A stretch of 64,000 nt of DNA from Altericroceibacterium spongiae (GCF_003610805.1 NZ_RAPF01000003.1:248001-312000), one strand, 5' to 3'; shown: positions 17,326 through 27,215, counted from the first letter of the stretch. Numbers and translations: made by a program. Notes: generated by a model from the letters alone, not told the origin.

Positions 17326-18456
17326 ATGACTGAATTGAACGTACCGGCGCGCAAGCCTGCGCGTCCGCATTTCTCATCCGGTCCCTGTGCGAAACCGCCG
17401 GGCTGGTCCCCTGAAAAACTCTATACTGAAAGCCTCGGGCGCTCGCATCGCAGCAAGCTCGGCAAAGGGCGTATCGCCTATTGCCTCGATCTGATGCGCG
17501 AAATGCTGCAACTGCCCGATACCCACAAGATCGGCATCGTCCCCGGTTCGGATACGGGCGCGGTCGAAATGGCCATGTGGACGATGCTGGGCGCAAAGCC
17601 CGTCACTACAATTGCATGGGAAAGCTTCGGTGAAGGCTGGGTCACTGATGCTGTCAAACAGCTCAGGCTCGATCCGACGATCATCAAGGCCGATTACGGC
17701 CAGCTTCCCGACCTTGCACAGGTCGACTGGTCGAACGATGTGGTGTTTACCTGGAATGGCACGACTTCGGGCGTTCGCGTCCCCAATGCGGACTGGATCG
17801 CAGCGGATCGCGAAGGGCTCGCTATCGCCGATGCGACCAGCGCTGTATTTGCGCAGGAAATCGCCTGGGACAAGGTCGATGTGCTGACCTTCTCCTGGCA
17901 GAAAGTGCTGGGCGGTGAAGGCGCGCATGGCGTTCTGATCCTCGGCCCGCGTGCGGTGGAACGGCTGGAAACCTATACGCCCGACCGCCCGCTGCCCAAG
18001 ATTTTCCGGCTCACCAAAGGCGGCAAGCTGATCGACGGTATCTTTACCGGCGCGACCATTAACACGCCGTCTCTGCTGGCCATCGAAGACGCTATCTTTT
18101 CGCTCGAATGGGTGAAGTCGCTGGGCGGTCTGGACGGGGCCCGGGCACGCGCCGATGCCAATGCTGCCGCGCTCGACAAGATCGTGCAGGAGCGTGACTG
18201 GCTGGGCCATCTCGCTGTCGATCCCGCGTCACGATCCAACACCAGCGTTTGCCTGACCGTGGAAGGCGCCGATACCGATCTCATCAAGAAAATGGCCAAG
18301 CTGCTCGAAGAGCAGGATGCGGCCTATGATGTCGCCGGCTATCGCGATGCTCCGGCGGGGCTGCGTATCTGGTGCGGCGCCACGGTCGACGCGGCCGATG
18401 TGGAAGCGCTCGGCCCCTGGCTCGACTGGGCCTATGCCAGCGCGAAAGCGGCCTGA
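17326..18456 (+). CDS. serC: Phosphoserine aminotransferase
   Basis: Second step of serine synthesis: transfers an amino group from glutamate to 3-phosphohydroxypyruvate (PLP enzyme, cytoplasm). The 376-residue protein belongs to the longer alphaproteobacterial type. Visible motifs are PARPHFSSGPCAKPPGWS at the N-terminus, VPGSDTGAVEMAMW, and VLTFSWQKVLGGEGAHG with the PLP-binding lysine. It has a structured leader containing its ribosome-binding site. serA follows on the same strand 157 bp later, so the serine pathway genes are paired. Confidence 0.95.
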   Translation: MTELNVPARKPARPHFSSGPCAKPPGWSPEKLYTESLGRSHRSKLGKGRIAYCLDLMREMLQLPDTHKIGIVPGSDTGAVEMAMWTMLGAKPVTTIAWESFGEGWVTDAVKQLRLDPTIIKADYGQLPDLAQVDWSNDVVFTWNGTTSGVRVPNADWIAADREGLAIADATSAVFAQEIAWDKVDVLTFSWQKVLGGEGAHGVLILGPRAVERLETYTPDRPLPKIFRLTKGGKLIDGIFTGATINTPSLLAIEDAIFSLEWVKSLGGLDGARARADANAAALDKIVQERDWLGHLAVDPASRSNTSVCLTVEGADTDLIKKMAKLLEEQDAAYDVAGYRDAPAGLRIWCGATVDAADVEALGPWLDWAYASAKAA

Positions 18457-18613
18457 CTGAATCCATCGATGCGCCATTTCCGCGGCGGCGGGCCGGGAGC
18501 GAAGGCGTACTGGCCTCGATCGCTTCGGTCCTCCGCGCTGCGGGAATGAGTGCAGGATATAATTTTCCGCGTCTGTATATGTGACGCGCCTTTTCCAAGG
18601 ATTGGAAAGACTT

Positions 18614-20197
18614 ATGACTAAGCCCAAAGTCCTTATTTCGGACAAGATGGACCCGAATGCCGCCAAGATTTTCGAAGAGCGCGGCTGCGATGTCGATGTG
18701 AAACCGGGCATGACCCCGGAGGAACTGAAGGAAGTGATCGGCCAGTATGACGGCCTCGCCATCCGTTCCGCGACCAAGGCCACAAAGGATATTCTCGACG
18801 CGGCGACCAATCTGAAGGTCATTGGCCGTGCCGGTATCGGGGTCGACAATGTCGATATTCCGGCCGCTTCGGCGCAGGGCATCGTGGTGATGAACACGCC
18901 TTTCGGCAATTCCATCACCACCGCCGAACACGCCATCGCCATGATGATGGCGGTTGCTCGCCAGATCCCCGAAGCCAATGAGCGCACGCAGAAGGGCGAA
19001 TGGCCCAAGAGCAAGTTCATGGGTGTCGAAGTGACCGGCAAGACGCTCGGCCTGATCGGGGCGGGCAATATCGGTTCGATCGTTGCCAGCCGTGCGCAGG
19101 GCCTCAAAATGCGTGTGGTCGCTTACGATCCCTTCCTGACCGAGGAACGCGCGGTGGAAATGGGGGTCGAAAAGGCCGATCTCGAAACCGTGATAACGCG
19201 TGCCGATTTCATCACGCTGCACACGCCGCTGACCGATGAAACACGCAATATTCTCAGCCGCGAACGGCTTGAAAAGACCAAAAAGGGCGTGCGGATCATC
19301 AACTGCGCCCGTGGCGGACTGGTCGATGAAGCCGCGCTCAAGGATCTGCTCGAGAGCGGCCATATTGCTGGCGCCGCGCTGGACGTGTTCGCCGAAGAAC
19401 CGGCCAAGGACAGCCCGCTTTTCGGTACGCCGAACTTCATCTGTACCCCGCATCTCGGCGCTTCGACCACCGAAGCGCAGGTCAATGTGGCCTTGCAGGT
19501 GGCCGAACAGATGAGCGATTATCTGCTGACCGGCGGCGTCACCAATGCGCTCAACGTGCCCTCGCTCAGTGCCGAAGAAGCGCCCAAGCTCAAGCCCTAT
19601 ATGGCGCTGGCCGAAAAGCTCGGTTCGCTGGTCGGTCAGCTCGCCCACGGTTCGCTGCCCAAGATCAGCGTGGAAGTGGAAGGCGCCGCTGCCAAGCTCG
19701 ATCAGCGCCCGATCACCTCGGCCGTGCTGGCGGGACTGATGAAGCGCTATTCCTCCAGCGTGAACATGGTCAACGCGCCGTTCCTCGCCAAGGAACGCGG
19801 CATCCAGATTTCCGAAGTGCGCCGTGAGCGCGAAGGCGTGTATCACACACTGATCCGCGTTACGGTCGAAACCAGCCAGGGGGATCGTTCGGTCGCCGGT
19901 TCGCTGTTCGGCAGCGGTATGCCGCGCCTCGTCAATATTTTCGGCATCGGGATCGAAGCCGATATGGATGGCGACATGCTCTATATCGTCAATGACGACA
20001 AGCCGGGCTTTATCGGCCGCATCGGCTCGCTGCTGGGTGAGAACGGCATCAATATCGGCACCTTCCATCTCGGCCGCCGCGAAGCGGGCGGTGAAGCGGT
20101 GCTGCTGCTGTCGGTCGACCAGCGCATTCCCGAGGATGTGATCGCCAAGGCCACCGCGCTCGAAGGCGTGAAGCTGGTCAAGTCGCTCGCTTTCTGA
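18614..20197 (+). CDS. serA: D-3-phosphoglycerate dehydrogenase
   Basis: First step of serine synthesis: oxidises 3-phosphoglycerate with NAD. The 527-residue protein is the long type: substrate domain halves, a Rossmann domain with GLIGAGNIGSIVASRA (about residues 145-160), the catalytic Arg/Glu/His region (INCARGGLVDEAAL; TPHLGASTTEAQ), an intervening ASB domain, and a C-terminal ACT domain (DMLYIVNDDKPGFIGRIG) that probably mediates feedback control by serine. GGAAAG precedes ATG 18614. A strong terminator follows. Confidence 0.96.
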   Translation: MTKPKVLISDKMDPNAAKIFEERGCDVDVKPGMTPEELKEVIGQYDGLAIRSATKATKDILDAATNLKVIGRAGIGVDNVDIPAASAQGIVVMNTPFGNSITTAEHAIAMMMAVARQIPEANERTQKGEWPKSKFMGVEVTGKTLGLIGAGNIGSIVASRAQGLKMRVVAYDPFLTEERAVEMGVEKADLETVITRADFITLHTPLTDETRNILSRERLEKTKKGVRIINCARGGLVDEAALKDLLESGHIAGAALDVFAEEPAKDSPLFGTPNFICTPHLGASTTEAQVNVALQVAEQMSDYLLTGGVTNALNVPSLSAEEAPKLKPYMALAEKLGSLVGQLAHGSLPKISVEVEGAAAKLDQRPITSAVLAGLMKRYSSSVNMVNAPFLAKERGIQISEVRREREGVYHTLIRVTVETSQGDRSVAGSLFGSGMPRLVNIFGIGIEADMDGDMLYIVNDDKPGFIGRIGSLLGENGINIGTFHLGRREAGGEAVLLLSVDQRIPEDVIAKATALEGVKLVKSLAF

Positions 20198-20215
20198 GCG
20201 CGGCCTGTCTGATGG

Positions 20216-20255
20216 AAAAAAGGGCACGGGGACAATGGTTTCCGTGCCCTTTTTT
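20216..20255 (+). terminator. Rho-independent terminator after serA
   Basis: AAAAAAGGGCACGG (20216-20229) pairs perfectly over 14 bp with CCGTGCCCTTTTTT (20242-20255) around a 12-nt loop. It is the strongest terminator in the window and would also work on the opposite strand. Confidence 0.92.
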
Positions 20256-20367
20256 CAGCTCTGCCGCTGCCATCCTCCCCGAAACTCTTCCTTGCACGCC
20301 ATAATCGTGCCATGGCGCTGCGGATTGCCGGGCAGGGCGGCCCGGCGCGATATCGTAAAGCGGAACC

Positions 20368-21480
20368 ATGACTGACTCGATCAACGATCTCCTCCCCGAA
20401 GGCCTTGCAGACCGTTTGCCGCCGCTGGCCGGGCAGGCGGCGCATATTGCCCGCGCGATGCTCGACCGGATGGACAGCCATGGTTATGACCGGGTGCATC
20501 CGCCGCTGATCGAATTCGAGAAATCGCTGGCCGGGCGGATGGACGGGGTGCAGCCGCGCCAGATGTTCCGCTTCGTCGATCCGCGCAGCCTGCGGATGCT
20601 GGCGCTGCGTTCGGATATGACGGTGCAGATCGGCCGCATTGCCGCCACCGGCCTTGCCGCCGCGCCGCGCCCTTTGCGACTATGCTATGCCGGGCCGGTT
20701 GCGCGGATGACGGGCGACCAGCTCGACCCGTCGCGGGAGAATATGCAGCTCGGCGCCGAGCTGATCGGGCGGGACAATGTCGCCGCTGCGGCCGAAATGG
20801 TCTGCCTCGCCATCGAAGCGCTGAAAGCCGCCGGGGCGAGCGGTATCTCGGTCGATTTCACGCTGCCCGATCTGGTCGACACGCTGGCGCGTGAAGCGCT
20901 GCCGCTGGCCGGGGGGCAGATCGATGCGGTGCGCCGTGAGCTGGACGCCAAGGATGCGGGCGGCTTACGCGATGCCGGGGGCGAGGCCTATGTGCCGCTG
21001 CTTTATGCCACCGGCCCCTTCGATGAAGCGATAGAAAAGCTCGCTGCGATCGATGCGGGCGGCGCGCTGGCGAGCCGCATTGCGGGCCTGCGCGAAATTG
21101 CCGCCCGCGCGGCAGGCAAGGCGCGGCTGACGCTCGACCCGTCCGAACGCCACGGTTTCGAATATCAGAGCTGGTTCGGCTTCACGCTGTATGCCGAGGG
21201 TGTGCGCGGCGTGCTGGGCCGGGGCGGAACCTATCACATTCACGGCGCGGACGAACCGGCCACCGGCTTCTCGCTCTATCCCGAACAGCTCGCCGAGGCG
21301 CTGGCCGGCACGGCCGAACCGCGCCCGCGCCTGTTTCTTCCGCTCGGGCACGACACCGACACCGCCGCCCGCCTGCGCGAAACCGGCTGGCGCACCGTCG
21401 CCGCCCTCGACGAAAGCGACGACCCCGCCACCCTCGGCTGCACCCACCGGCTGGACGGCTCGGCTCCTGTGGCGGTGTGA
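20368..21480 (+). CDS. hisZ: ATP phosphoribosyltransferase regulatory subunit
   Basis: HisZ is a histidyl-tRNA-synthetase paralogue that activates the short form of HisG in the first step of histidine synthesis. The 370-residue protein opens with NDLLPEGLADRLPP, as HisS/HisZ proteins do, and has RQMFRFVDPRSLRMLALRSDMTVQ (motif-2-like, read in parts) and PSRENMQLGAELIG. The C-terminal anticodon-binding domain of HisS is absent, favouring HisZ. In relatives hisZ lies next to purA; here about 2.8 kb separates them. Confidence 0.85.
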   Translation: MTDSINDLLPEGLADRLPPLAGQAAHIARAMLDRMDSHGYDRVHPPLIEFEKSLAGRMDGVQPRQMFRFVDPRSLRMLALRSDMTVQIGRIAATGLAAAPRPLRLCYAGPVARMTGDQLDPSRENMQLGAELIGRDNVAAAAEMVCLAIEALKAAGASGISVDFTLPDLVDTLAREALPLAGGQIDAVRRELDAKDAGGLRDAGGEAYVPLLYATGPFDEAIEKLAAIDAGGALASRIAGLREIAARAAGKARLTLDPSERHGFEYQSWFGFTLYAEGVRGVLGRGGTYHIHGADEPATGFSLYPEQLAEALAGTAEPRPRLFLPLGHDTDTAARLRETGWRTVAALDESDDPATLGCTHRLDGSAPVAV

Positions 21481-21650
21481 GGGGCTTCAATCAGGTCAGG
21501 ATTTGGGCCGGTAGGCGACTTTCCGGTTTAGCGCGATGAATTGTGACTTGCTGCCGTTCGCGGAATTGTAGTCAGACGGCAAGGCTTCCCTTGCAGGCGC
21601 ACATCATCTCGTGAATTACGGCTCAAAGTGGGCATGAAAGGCTGCGCGGA

Positions 21651-22124
21651 ATGGGTTCGGCAATTTACTATCGGGTTGCGGCTCTGGCTCTGATGACGAT
21701 GAGTGTCGGAGGATGTACCGGCGGAAAGCGCCCATTTCGAATGGTCCAGTTTTGCCTTTCAGGCCCCGAAGAAATTCCTGCATTCACCAGCTTCATGGAT
21801 GGAATTGCACAGGAATATAGAATGGAATTCACGAACCGCAGCGGTCAAACTGGAGATGAATTGCGGTCGATGGCATCCGATATCAAGACTGTGCCAGTGA
21901 ACGAGCGCGCCGTGAATATTGGTGCAAACCGGGGGAGCGCCTTCAGCTTTGGGGCTGGAAATCTGGGGCTTCCCGCTGACCAGATCGTAATAGGATTTAA
22001 CGGCGATGATCTCGCAACCGCACGACCTTTTGCCGATGCTGTCGTGACGCGATTATCAAGCCGTTGGCACGTCCATGAAGTCCCTGACGGAAAAGGTGCA
22101 TTACCACTGCCCGATTGCGACTAA
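21651..22124 (+). CDS. Hypothetical lipoprotein
   Basis: A 157-residue protein with a lipoprotein-like signal (ALALMTMSVGGC at residues 11-22). The mature part reads MVQFCLSGPEEIPAFTSF, a helical stretch with EFTNRSGQTGDELRSMA, and a C-terminal domain IVIGFNGDDLATARPFAD. I do not recognise a family. Codon and base use are visibly AT-richer than hisZ and purA. Together with the next gene it forms an insert between genes that are usually neighbours. Confidence 0.55.
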   Translation: MGSAIYYRVAALALMTMSVGGCTGGKRPFRMVQFCLSGPEEIPAFTSFMDGIAQEYRMEFTNRSGQTGDELRSMASDIKTVPVNERAVNIGANRGSAFSFGAGNLGLPADQIVIGFNGDDLATARPFADAVVTRLSSRWHVHEVPDGKGALPLPDCD

Positions 22125-22310
22125 TCACGTACAAATTTTGCCCTTACCCCTTGGCAGGCTCCATAGCTGAAATTCCGCATCAGGCATCAGCAAGGCGGCC
22201 GCTGTCAGGTCGCAAATGGACGCACGATTGCCAGTGCGGGGTTTCGGTAGAGATTTAACCTGTTCGCCAGTTGCGCTATGTTGCCCACATTAGGGAGGAT
22301 CGGGGGAAGC

Positions 22311-23003
22311 ATGGCAACTAGGAAGCGAGAGAAACCGCCGCAGTCCATTTCTACGCGGCCCACCGAAAAGCCTTGGTGGAAAAGTACTTGGCTGAAAGTG
22401 ACAGCAGGGATCGCGGCCATCGCGCTTCTTCTAACCAATGTGATTTCGATCTTATCGAGTTCGCGGGCGCTACCGATTGAAGTTCAGAAAACGTCGGATC
22501 AGTTTTTCAATTGGTACGGCGACTACGCCGCTTGGAAAGGGTATTGGACCAACTTCCCCGAGGGCTTCGTTGATATGGAGGAAATGAACCTCTCGAAAGA
22601 GGATTTTCGCCTGAACATCGAAGAGACGAAAGGTGGTTACATCAGCGGCACCACCGAGACTCGCGGCATTTGCGACAAAGTTCCTTATTTCGATCAACTC
22701 CTTGTCGATGGCTCAATTTCGAGTGGGAGTAGGGCTGAAATCGAAATATTTGACTATGTGGGCGGTTATCGACGGAATTTCGCAAGACTTAGGCTTAAGC
22801 GTGACGACTACATTATGGCCATTATTCCGCTGGACGATCCGGCCGGGATATTTGCTGAGGAGACCAGAATCGCTCGCGCTCCACCCGACTTGATCGGCAG
22901 CGACGGTCACGAGGCGCTATGCGGCGACAAACGGTTCAAGTTCATTCGCGATGCATTGAAAAAGGCCCAAACTGAGCAATCGTCAGGCGCGGCAGGAAAA
23001 TAG
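22311..23003 (+). CDS. Hypothetical single-pass membrane protein
   Basis: A 230-residue protein: a basic N-terminal tail (MATRKREKPPQSISTRPTEK), one transmembrane helix (VTAGIAAIALLLTNVISIL, about residues 31-50) and a soluble domain of about 180 residues with two cysteines (GICDKVPYFDQLL; EALCGDK). The N-in topology would put the domain outside the cytoplasm. No family recognised. GGGAGG and GGGGGAAG precede ATG 22311. The gene is AT-richer than the surroundings and is the second member of the insert between hisZ and purA. Confidence 0.55.
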   Translation: MATRKREKPPQSISTRPTEKPWWKSTWLKVTAGIAAIALLLTNVISILSSSRALPIEVQKTSDQFFNWYGDYAAWKGYWTNFPEGFVDMEEMNLSKEDFRLNIEETKGGYISGTTETRGICDKVPYFDQLLVDGSISSGSRAEIEIFDYVGGYRRNFARLRLKRDDYIMAIIPLDDPAGIFAEETRIARAPPDLIGSDGHEALCGDKRFKFIRDALKKAQTEQSSGAAGK

Positions 23004-23194
23004 AAAATCCGATCGATCGAAACCGCTTTGCGCAATCGCATGACAATGGCCGTTGTTTCGGATCGTCCGGCGCCCCGGTCGTCCCTTTCCGTTGCCGCTA
23101 ACCGAGTGGGAATGGCCGCTTCCAGGGGCGGGCTTTGGCCTCTCTAACGACGCCAATGGGCGCAAACCTGTCACCTCACTCCAACTCCCCCGCA

Positions 23195-24022
23195 TCACAC
23201 TTCCAGCGGATGCGGGCCGGTGCGGCCTTGGGGGTCGTCCATATCGTCGATGCGGTCCATCTGGTCGTCATTCAGTTCGAAATCGCAGGCGTCGAAATTG
23301 GCGCTGATATGGTCGTGTGAAGTGGCTTTGGGGATCGGGGCGAGGCCGTGCTGGATATGCCAGCGCAGCACCACGGCGGAGGGGCTGTGGCCGGTCTCTG
23401 CGGCAATGGCCTTGATAATCGGATCGTCGAAACTCGCACCGCGGCCGAGCGGGGACCAGCTCTGCGTTACAATGCCTTTCGCGGCGTTGTAATCCTGAAT
23501 GTCGCGCTGCTGGAAAGTGGGGTGCAGCTCGATCTGGTTGACCGCCGGGACCACGCCGGTTTCGGCAATGATCCGTTCGAGATGTTCGGGCAGGAAATTG
23601 GAAACGCCGATGGATTTGACGAGGCCTTCGGCGCGCATATCGATCAGCGCCTGCCATGTTTCGACATAGCGATCCTGCGCCGGGCAGGGCCAGTGGATCA
23701 GATAGAGATCCAGCACATCGCGCTGCAATTTGTCGAGGCTGCGGCGCAGCGCTGCGCGTGCCGCCTCCATACCCTGATCGGCATTCCATAATTTGGTGGT
23801 CAGCCAGATATCGGGATGCTCTGCCAGCGCCCGGCCGACGCCTTCCTCATTATCGTAAAAAGAGGCTGTATCGACCAGTCGGTAGCCTTCCTCCAGCGCC
23901 AGCGCGACGGGTTCGCCCACCGCATCGTCGGCCAGCTTGTAAGTGCCGAAACCCAGTTGCGGCATGGTGCGGCCATCGTTGAGCGTGAGGGTGGGGGTGT
24001 CGGAATGGTCGGTATCGGTCAT
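23195..24022 (-). CDS. Aldo/keto reductase
   Basis: A 275-residue NADPH-dependent oxidoreductase with the AKR fold. The catalytic tetrad is visible: Asp and Tyr in DTASFYDNEE, Lys in LTTKLWN, His in YLIHWPCP. SIGVSNFLPEHLERI and NQIELHP are family signatures. It resembles the 2,5-diketo-D-gluconate reductase group (YafB/DkgB-like), but the physiological substrate is unknown. ATG 24022 has AAGGAG at 4 nt; the ATG at 24025 would be too close to it. Confidence 0.87.
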   Translation of the reverse strand: MTDTDHSDTPTLTLNDGRTMPQLGFGTYKLADDAVGEPVALALEEGYRLVDTASFYDNEEGVGRALAEHPDIWLTTKLWNADQGMEAARAALRRSLDKLQRDVLDLYLIHWPCPAQDRYVETWQALIDMRAEGLVKSIGVSNFLPEHLERIIAETGVVPAVNQIELHPTFQQRDIQDYNAAKGIVTQSWSPLGRGASFDDPIIKAIAAETGHSPSAVVLRWHIQHGLAPIPKATSHDHISANFDACDFELNDDQMDRIDDMDDPQGRTGPHPLEV

Positions 24023-24025
24023 CAT

Positions 24026-24318
24026 GCTCCTTGGGCGGTTCGTGTGCTGTGGATCACCGGCTTGCGGGCCTGTTCTCTATAGATACGCATGACGCCTCGT
24101 GCAGTGCCGGGCAAGCTTTGTGGTGCCTTTGCGGCAAAGGGACATGCGGTTCGGGTGAGATGCCTCGCTATGGCAGGGCGTCATCACTTGACAGGCGCGC
24201 GCAGGAAGGCTTACCGCGCGCTCCGCATTCCGGGCGTCAGCGCCCCTGTTCCCGCCCCTGTGCCGAGTCCCGTCGAAGGGCATAGCGGGTCACCTTGGCG
24301 GGGTGGAGGAATCTATCC
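24026..24318. other. Divergent intergenic region before purA
   Basis: A stretch of 293 bp without a supported gene. It holds a TTGACA at about 24188 with no convincing -10 partner. Around 24265-24290 is a GTGCCGAGTCCCGTCGAAGG stretch that resembles intergenic repeats common in sphingomonad genomes (CCTTCGACnnnCTCAGG type). The repeat assignment is from memory and is weak. Confidence 0.3.
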
Positions 24319-25608
24319 ATGGCAAATGTTACCGTGATCGGCGCCCAGTGGGGCGACGAAGGCAAAGGCAAGATCGTCGACTGGCTCGCCGCGCGCGCCG
24401 ATGTGGTGGTTCGCTTTCAGGGCGGGCATAATGCCGGCCATACGCTGGTGGTGGGCGATACGACCTATAAGCTTTCGCTGCTGCCCTCGGGCATCGTCAC
24501 CGGCACTTTGTCGCTGGTCGGCAATGGCGTGGTGCTCGACCCATGGGCGCTGCGCGATGAAATGGAACGGTTGAAGGCGCAGGGCGTCTCGATCACGGCG
24601 GAAAATTTCGGGATTGCCGATAATTGCCCGCTGATCCTGCCGCTTCATCGCGATCTCGACGGTCTGCGCGAAGCGGCGGCGGGCAAGGGCAAGATCGGCA
24701 CGACCGGGCGCGGGATCGGCCCGGCCTATGAAGACAAGGTCGGCCGCCGTGCGATCCGGGTCTGCGATCTTGCCCATCTCGATACGCTCGAACCGCAGCT
24801 CGACCGGCTTTGCGCGCATCATGACGCTTTGCGCGCCGGTTTCGGCGAACCGCCGGTGGACCGGGAAAAGCTGATTGCGGAACTGAAGGAAATCGCGCCA
24901 TTCGTGCTCGAATTTGCGCAGCCCGTGTGGAAGCGTTTGCGCGATGTGAAGCGTGACGGGGCGAAGATTCTGTTCGAAGGCGCGCAGGGTGTGCTGCTCG
25001 ATGTCGATCACGGCACTTATCCTTTCGTCACCAGCTCCAACACGGTGAGCGGCACGGTCGCTTCGGGTTCGGGCCTCGGGCCGAATTCGGCGGGTTTCGT
25101 GCTCGGTATCGTGAAGGCTTACACCACCCGCGTCGGTTCCGGCCCGTTCCCGACCGAGCTGGAAGACGATGTCGGCCAGCGTCTCGGGGAGCGGGGCCAC
25201 GAATTCGGCACCGTCACCGCGCGCAAGCGCCGCTGCGGCTGGTTCGATGCGGTGCTGGTGCGCCAGAGCTGCGCGATTTCCGGCGTCACCGGTATTGCCC
25301 TTACCAAGCTCGACGTGCTGGACGGGTTCGAAACGATCAGGATTTGCACCGGCTACAGGCTGCGCGGCGAAGAGATCGATTATCTGCCTTCCCATGCCGC
25401 CGATCAGGCCGAAGTCGAACCGGTCTATGAAGAGATCGAAGGGTGGCAGGGCACCACGGCGGGTGCACGAAGCTGGGCCGATCTTCCGGCGCAGGCGATC
25501 AAATATATCCGCCGGATCGAAGAGCTGATCGATTGCCCGGTGGCCAGCGTTTCGACCAGCCCCGAACGCGACGATACGATTCTGGTTCGCGATCCCTTCG
25601 CCGACTGA
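24319..25608 (+). CDS. purA: Adenylosuccinate synthetase
   Basis: Joins IMP and aspartate using GTP, the committed step to AMP. The 429-residue protein has the N-terminal P-loop-like [15 protein letters not shown] with the catalytic Asp and the [10 protein letters not shown] motif with the catalytic His. [14 protein letters not shown] and [14 protein letters not shown] (substrate and GTP contacts) follow. GGAGGA is 8 nt before ATG 24319, which removes an 8-residue upstream extension. An L,D-transpeptidase gene starts 20 bp downstream on the same strand. Confidence 0.97.
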   Translation: MANVTVIGAQWGDEGKGKIVDWLAARADVVVRFQGGHNAGHTLVVGDTTYKLSLLPSGIVTGTLSLVGNGVVLDPWALRDEMERLKAQGVSITAENFGIADNCPLILPLHRDLDGLREAAAGKGKIGTTGRGIGPAYEDKVGRRAIRVCDLAHLDTLEPQLDRLCAHHDALRAGFGEPPVDREKLIAELKEIAPFVLEFAQPVWKRLRDVKRDGAKILFEGAQGVLLDVDHGTYPFVTSSNTVSGTVASGSGLGPNSAGFVLGIVKAYTTRVGSGPFPTELEDDVGQRLGERGHEFGTVTARKRRCGWFDAVLVRQSCAISGVTGIALTKLDVLDGFETIRICTGYRLRGEEIDYLPSHAADQAEVEPVYEEIEGWQGTTAGARSWADLPAQAIKYIRRIEELIDCPVASVSTSPERDDTILVRDPFAD

Positions 25609-25628
25609 TCCGTGATAGGGTGCGGCGG

Positions 25629-26153
25629 ATGAGCTTTAGCCGCACCCTGCTCCTGCTCGGCCCGCTTGTGGCTCTGTTCGGCGCCTGTATGGCCCCGATA
25701 GAGCGCGGTGAGGCCCCCTTAAACAGGCCCGAAAAGGCCGATTTCGTGCTGATCGACAAATCCGCGCGTACACTGACCCTGTTTTCCGGCGGCACGGCCT
25801 TCCGCCGGATTTCCGGTCTGCAATTCGGCGATTCTCCGCTCGGACACAAGGCGTTCGAAGGCGATGAACGGACGCCGGAAGGGCGCTATGTCCTTGATTT
25901 TCGTAACCCTTCCAGCGCCTATCACCTCTCGATCCATATTTCCTATCCCAATGCGCAGGACCGCGCCTTCGCCGCTAAGCAAGGCCGCTCACCGGGTGGT
26001 GCGATCTTTATTCACGGTCAGCCCAACGGGCTGCCCGAGGGTCAAAGAATGCAGGGAGATTGGACAGACGGCTGTATTTCAGTCTCCAATGCAGAGATTG
26101 AAGAGTTATGGAATTTAATAAATGACGGAACACCAATAGAAATTCGTCAATAA
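25629..26153 (+). CDS. L,D-transpeptidase (YkuD domain) lipoprotein
   Basis: A 174-residue predicted lipoprotein (lipobox LFGAC near residue 18) with a YkuD/ErfK catalytic domain: DFVLIDKSARTLTLFSGG at the start, HGQPNG (catalytic His) and DWTDGCISVSN (nucleophile Cys). Such enzymes make 3-3 cross-links in peptidoglycan or attach proteins to it. The last residue before the Cys motif differs from the common SHGC form and is closer to the YafK-type subgroup. The final codons are strikingly AT-rich compared with the rest of the gene. Confidence 0.8.
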   Translation: MSFSRTLLLLGPLVALFGACMAPIERGEAPLNRPEKADFVLIDKSARTLTLFSGGTAFRRISGLQFGDSPLGHKAFEGDERTPEGRYVLDFRNPSSAYHLSIHISYPNAQDRAFAAKQGRSPGGAIFIHGQPNGLPEGQRMQGDWTDGCISVSNAEIEELWNLINDGTPIEIRQ

Positions 26154-26230
26154 AGAAACATATAGAGAACGATCTTGACTTGATCTGTATTTGTACTCAT
26201 CCTGTTCTTATGAATTAGGGGGAGTTACCT

Positions 26231-27205
26231 ATGCTTCAAGCCGATTTCGATTATCGCCCCGCCGGCGAGCCGGGCGCGCCGACTCTGTCCGTTTCGGTCC
26301 ATGCGGATCGCCCGTATATTCGCGATGCAATGCGCGAAGATATTGAAGCGGCAGGATTTTTTCTAAAGGAAGCGGGAAGCGCTGCAAGCTTGCTCCATGA
26401 ACCGGACAGGCCGCTAAGCGATGTGATTCTGCTCGATTGCCCCCGGATCGATGCGCGGGATATGGCCGCTCTCGCCCGGCTCGATCAACGCATAGCGCGA
26501 AGCGGAACACGACTTATCGTCTCCACCGGTATGGAAACGCTGGATGCGGTATTCGGCAGTTTCGGGGAAACCGATACGCAGATTTTGGTCGATCCGACCC
26601 GCAGCGACAGAGTGATCGCACTCGGGCAATTACTGGCGAAGATGCCCGGTATGCGGGTGCGTGAATTGGCAGAAGAAGAGCGCATGGCTATTCTGCGGAT
26701 GACCGAACAGATCAATCAGATCGCTCGCAAACTGGAAGGATTGGGATGCGAGGATTTTTCGGATGGGAAATCCAGTAAGAGTGTGTTTTCCTTTGGTTTA
26801 TCTGAGGATAGTGGCAATTGCGAAGGGGATCGGCTGGTCCGTGCGACGCGTCCGTCTTTGCCCGATCCGCGCCTTGTGCGGCAAATTATCCGTCACCGGC
26901 AGTTGCGAGCGCGTTTTTTCGATGGCGATCTGTTCGCCGATCCGGCCTGGGATATTCTGCTCGATCTGACAGCAGCGCGGGCCGAACATAATCGCGTTTC
27001 CGTCACATCGCTCTGCATCGCTTCGGGTGTTCCACCGACGACAGCATTGCGCTGGATCAGTCAGATGACCGAAGCCGAGTTGCTGAAACGGCTCGAAGAC
27101 GAGACTGATCGTCGCCGGGCATTTATCGTTCTGACCGAGCGGGCGGCCGATGCCATGGCACGGTATTTTCAGGAGGTAGGCAAAGAGGCCGTGCAATTCG
27201 TTTGA
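26231..27205 (+). CDS. Two-domain regulator: pseudo-receiver plus winged helix
   Basis: A 324-residue protein. Residues about 18-135 look like a receiver fold that has lost the phosphorylation site (SVSVHADRPYIRDAM, VILLDCPRID, RLIVSTGMET, TQILVDPTRSD). A linker follows, then a MarR-like winged helix: DLTAARAEHNRVSVTSLCIA, GVPPTTALRWISQM, EDETDRRRAFIVLTERAADAM. It probably binds DNA, but ligand and targets are unknown. GGGGGAG precedes ATG 26231. The upstream region is AT-rich with a TTGACT box, so it likely has its own promoter. Confidence 0.65.
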   Translation: MLQADFDYRPAGEPGAPTLSVSVHADRPYIRDAMREDIEAAGFFLKEAGSAASLLHEPDRPLSDVILLDCPRIDARDMAALARLDQRIARSGTRLIVSTGMETLDAVFGSFGETDTQILVDPTRSDRVIALGQLLAKMPGMRVRELAEEERMAILRMTEQINQIARKLEGLGCEDFSDGKSSKSVFSFGLSEDSGNCEGDRLVRATRPSLPDPRLVRQIIRHRQLRARFFDGDLFADPAWDILLDLTAARAEHNRVSVTSLCIASGVPPTTALRWISQMTEAELLKRLEDETDRRRAFIVLTERAADAMARYFQEVGKEAVQFV

Positions 27206-27215
27206 CAGATTGGCG

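Noticed and set aside
18284-20227. Open frame of 647 codons on the minus strand
   Set aside because: Antisense to serA and the end of serC, whose protein motifs are unmistakable. Long antisense frames are expected at this base composition.
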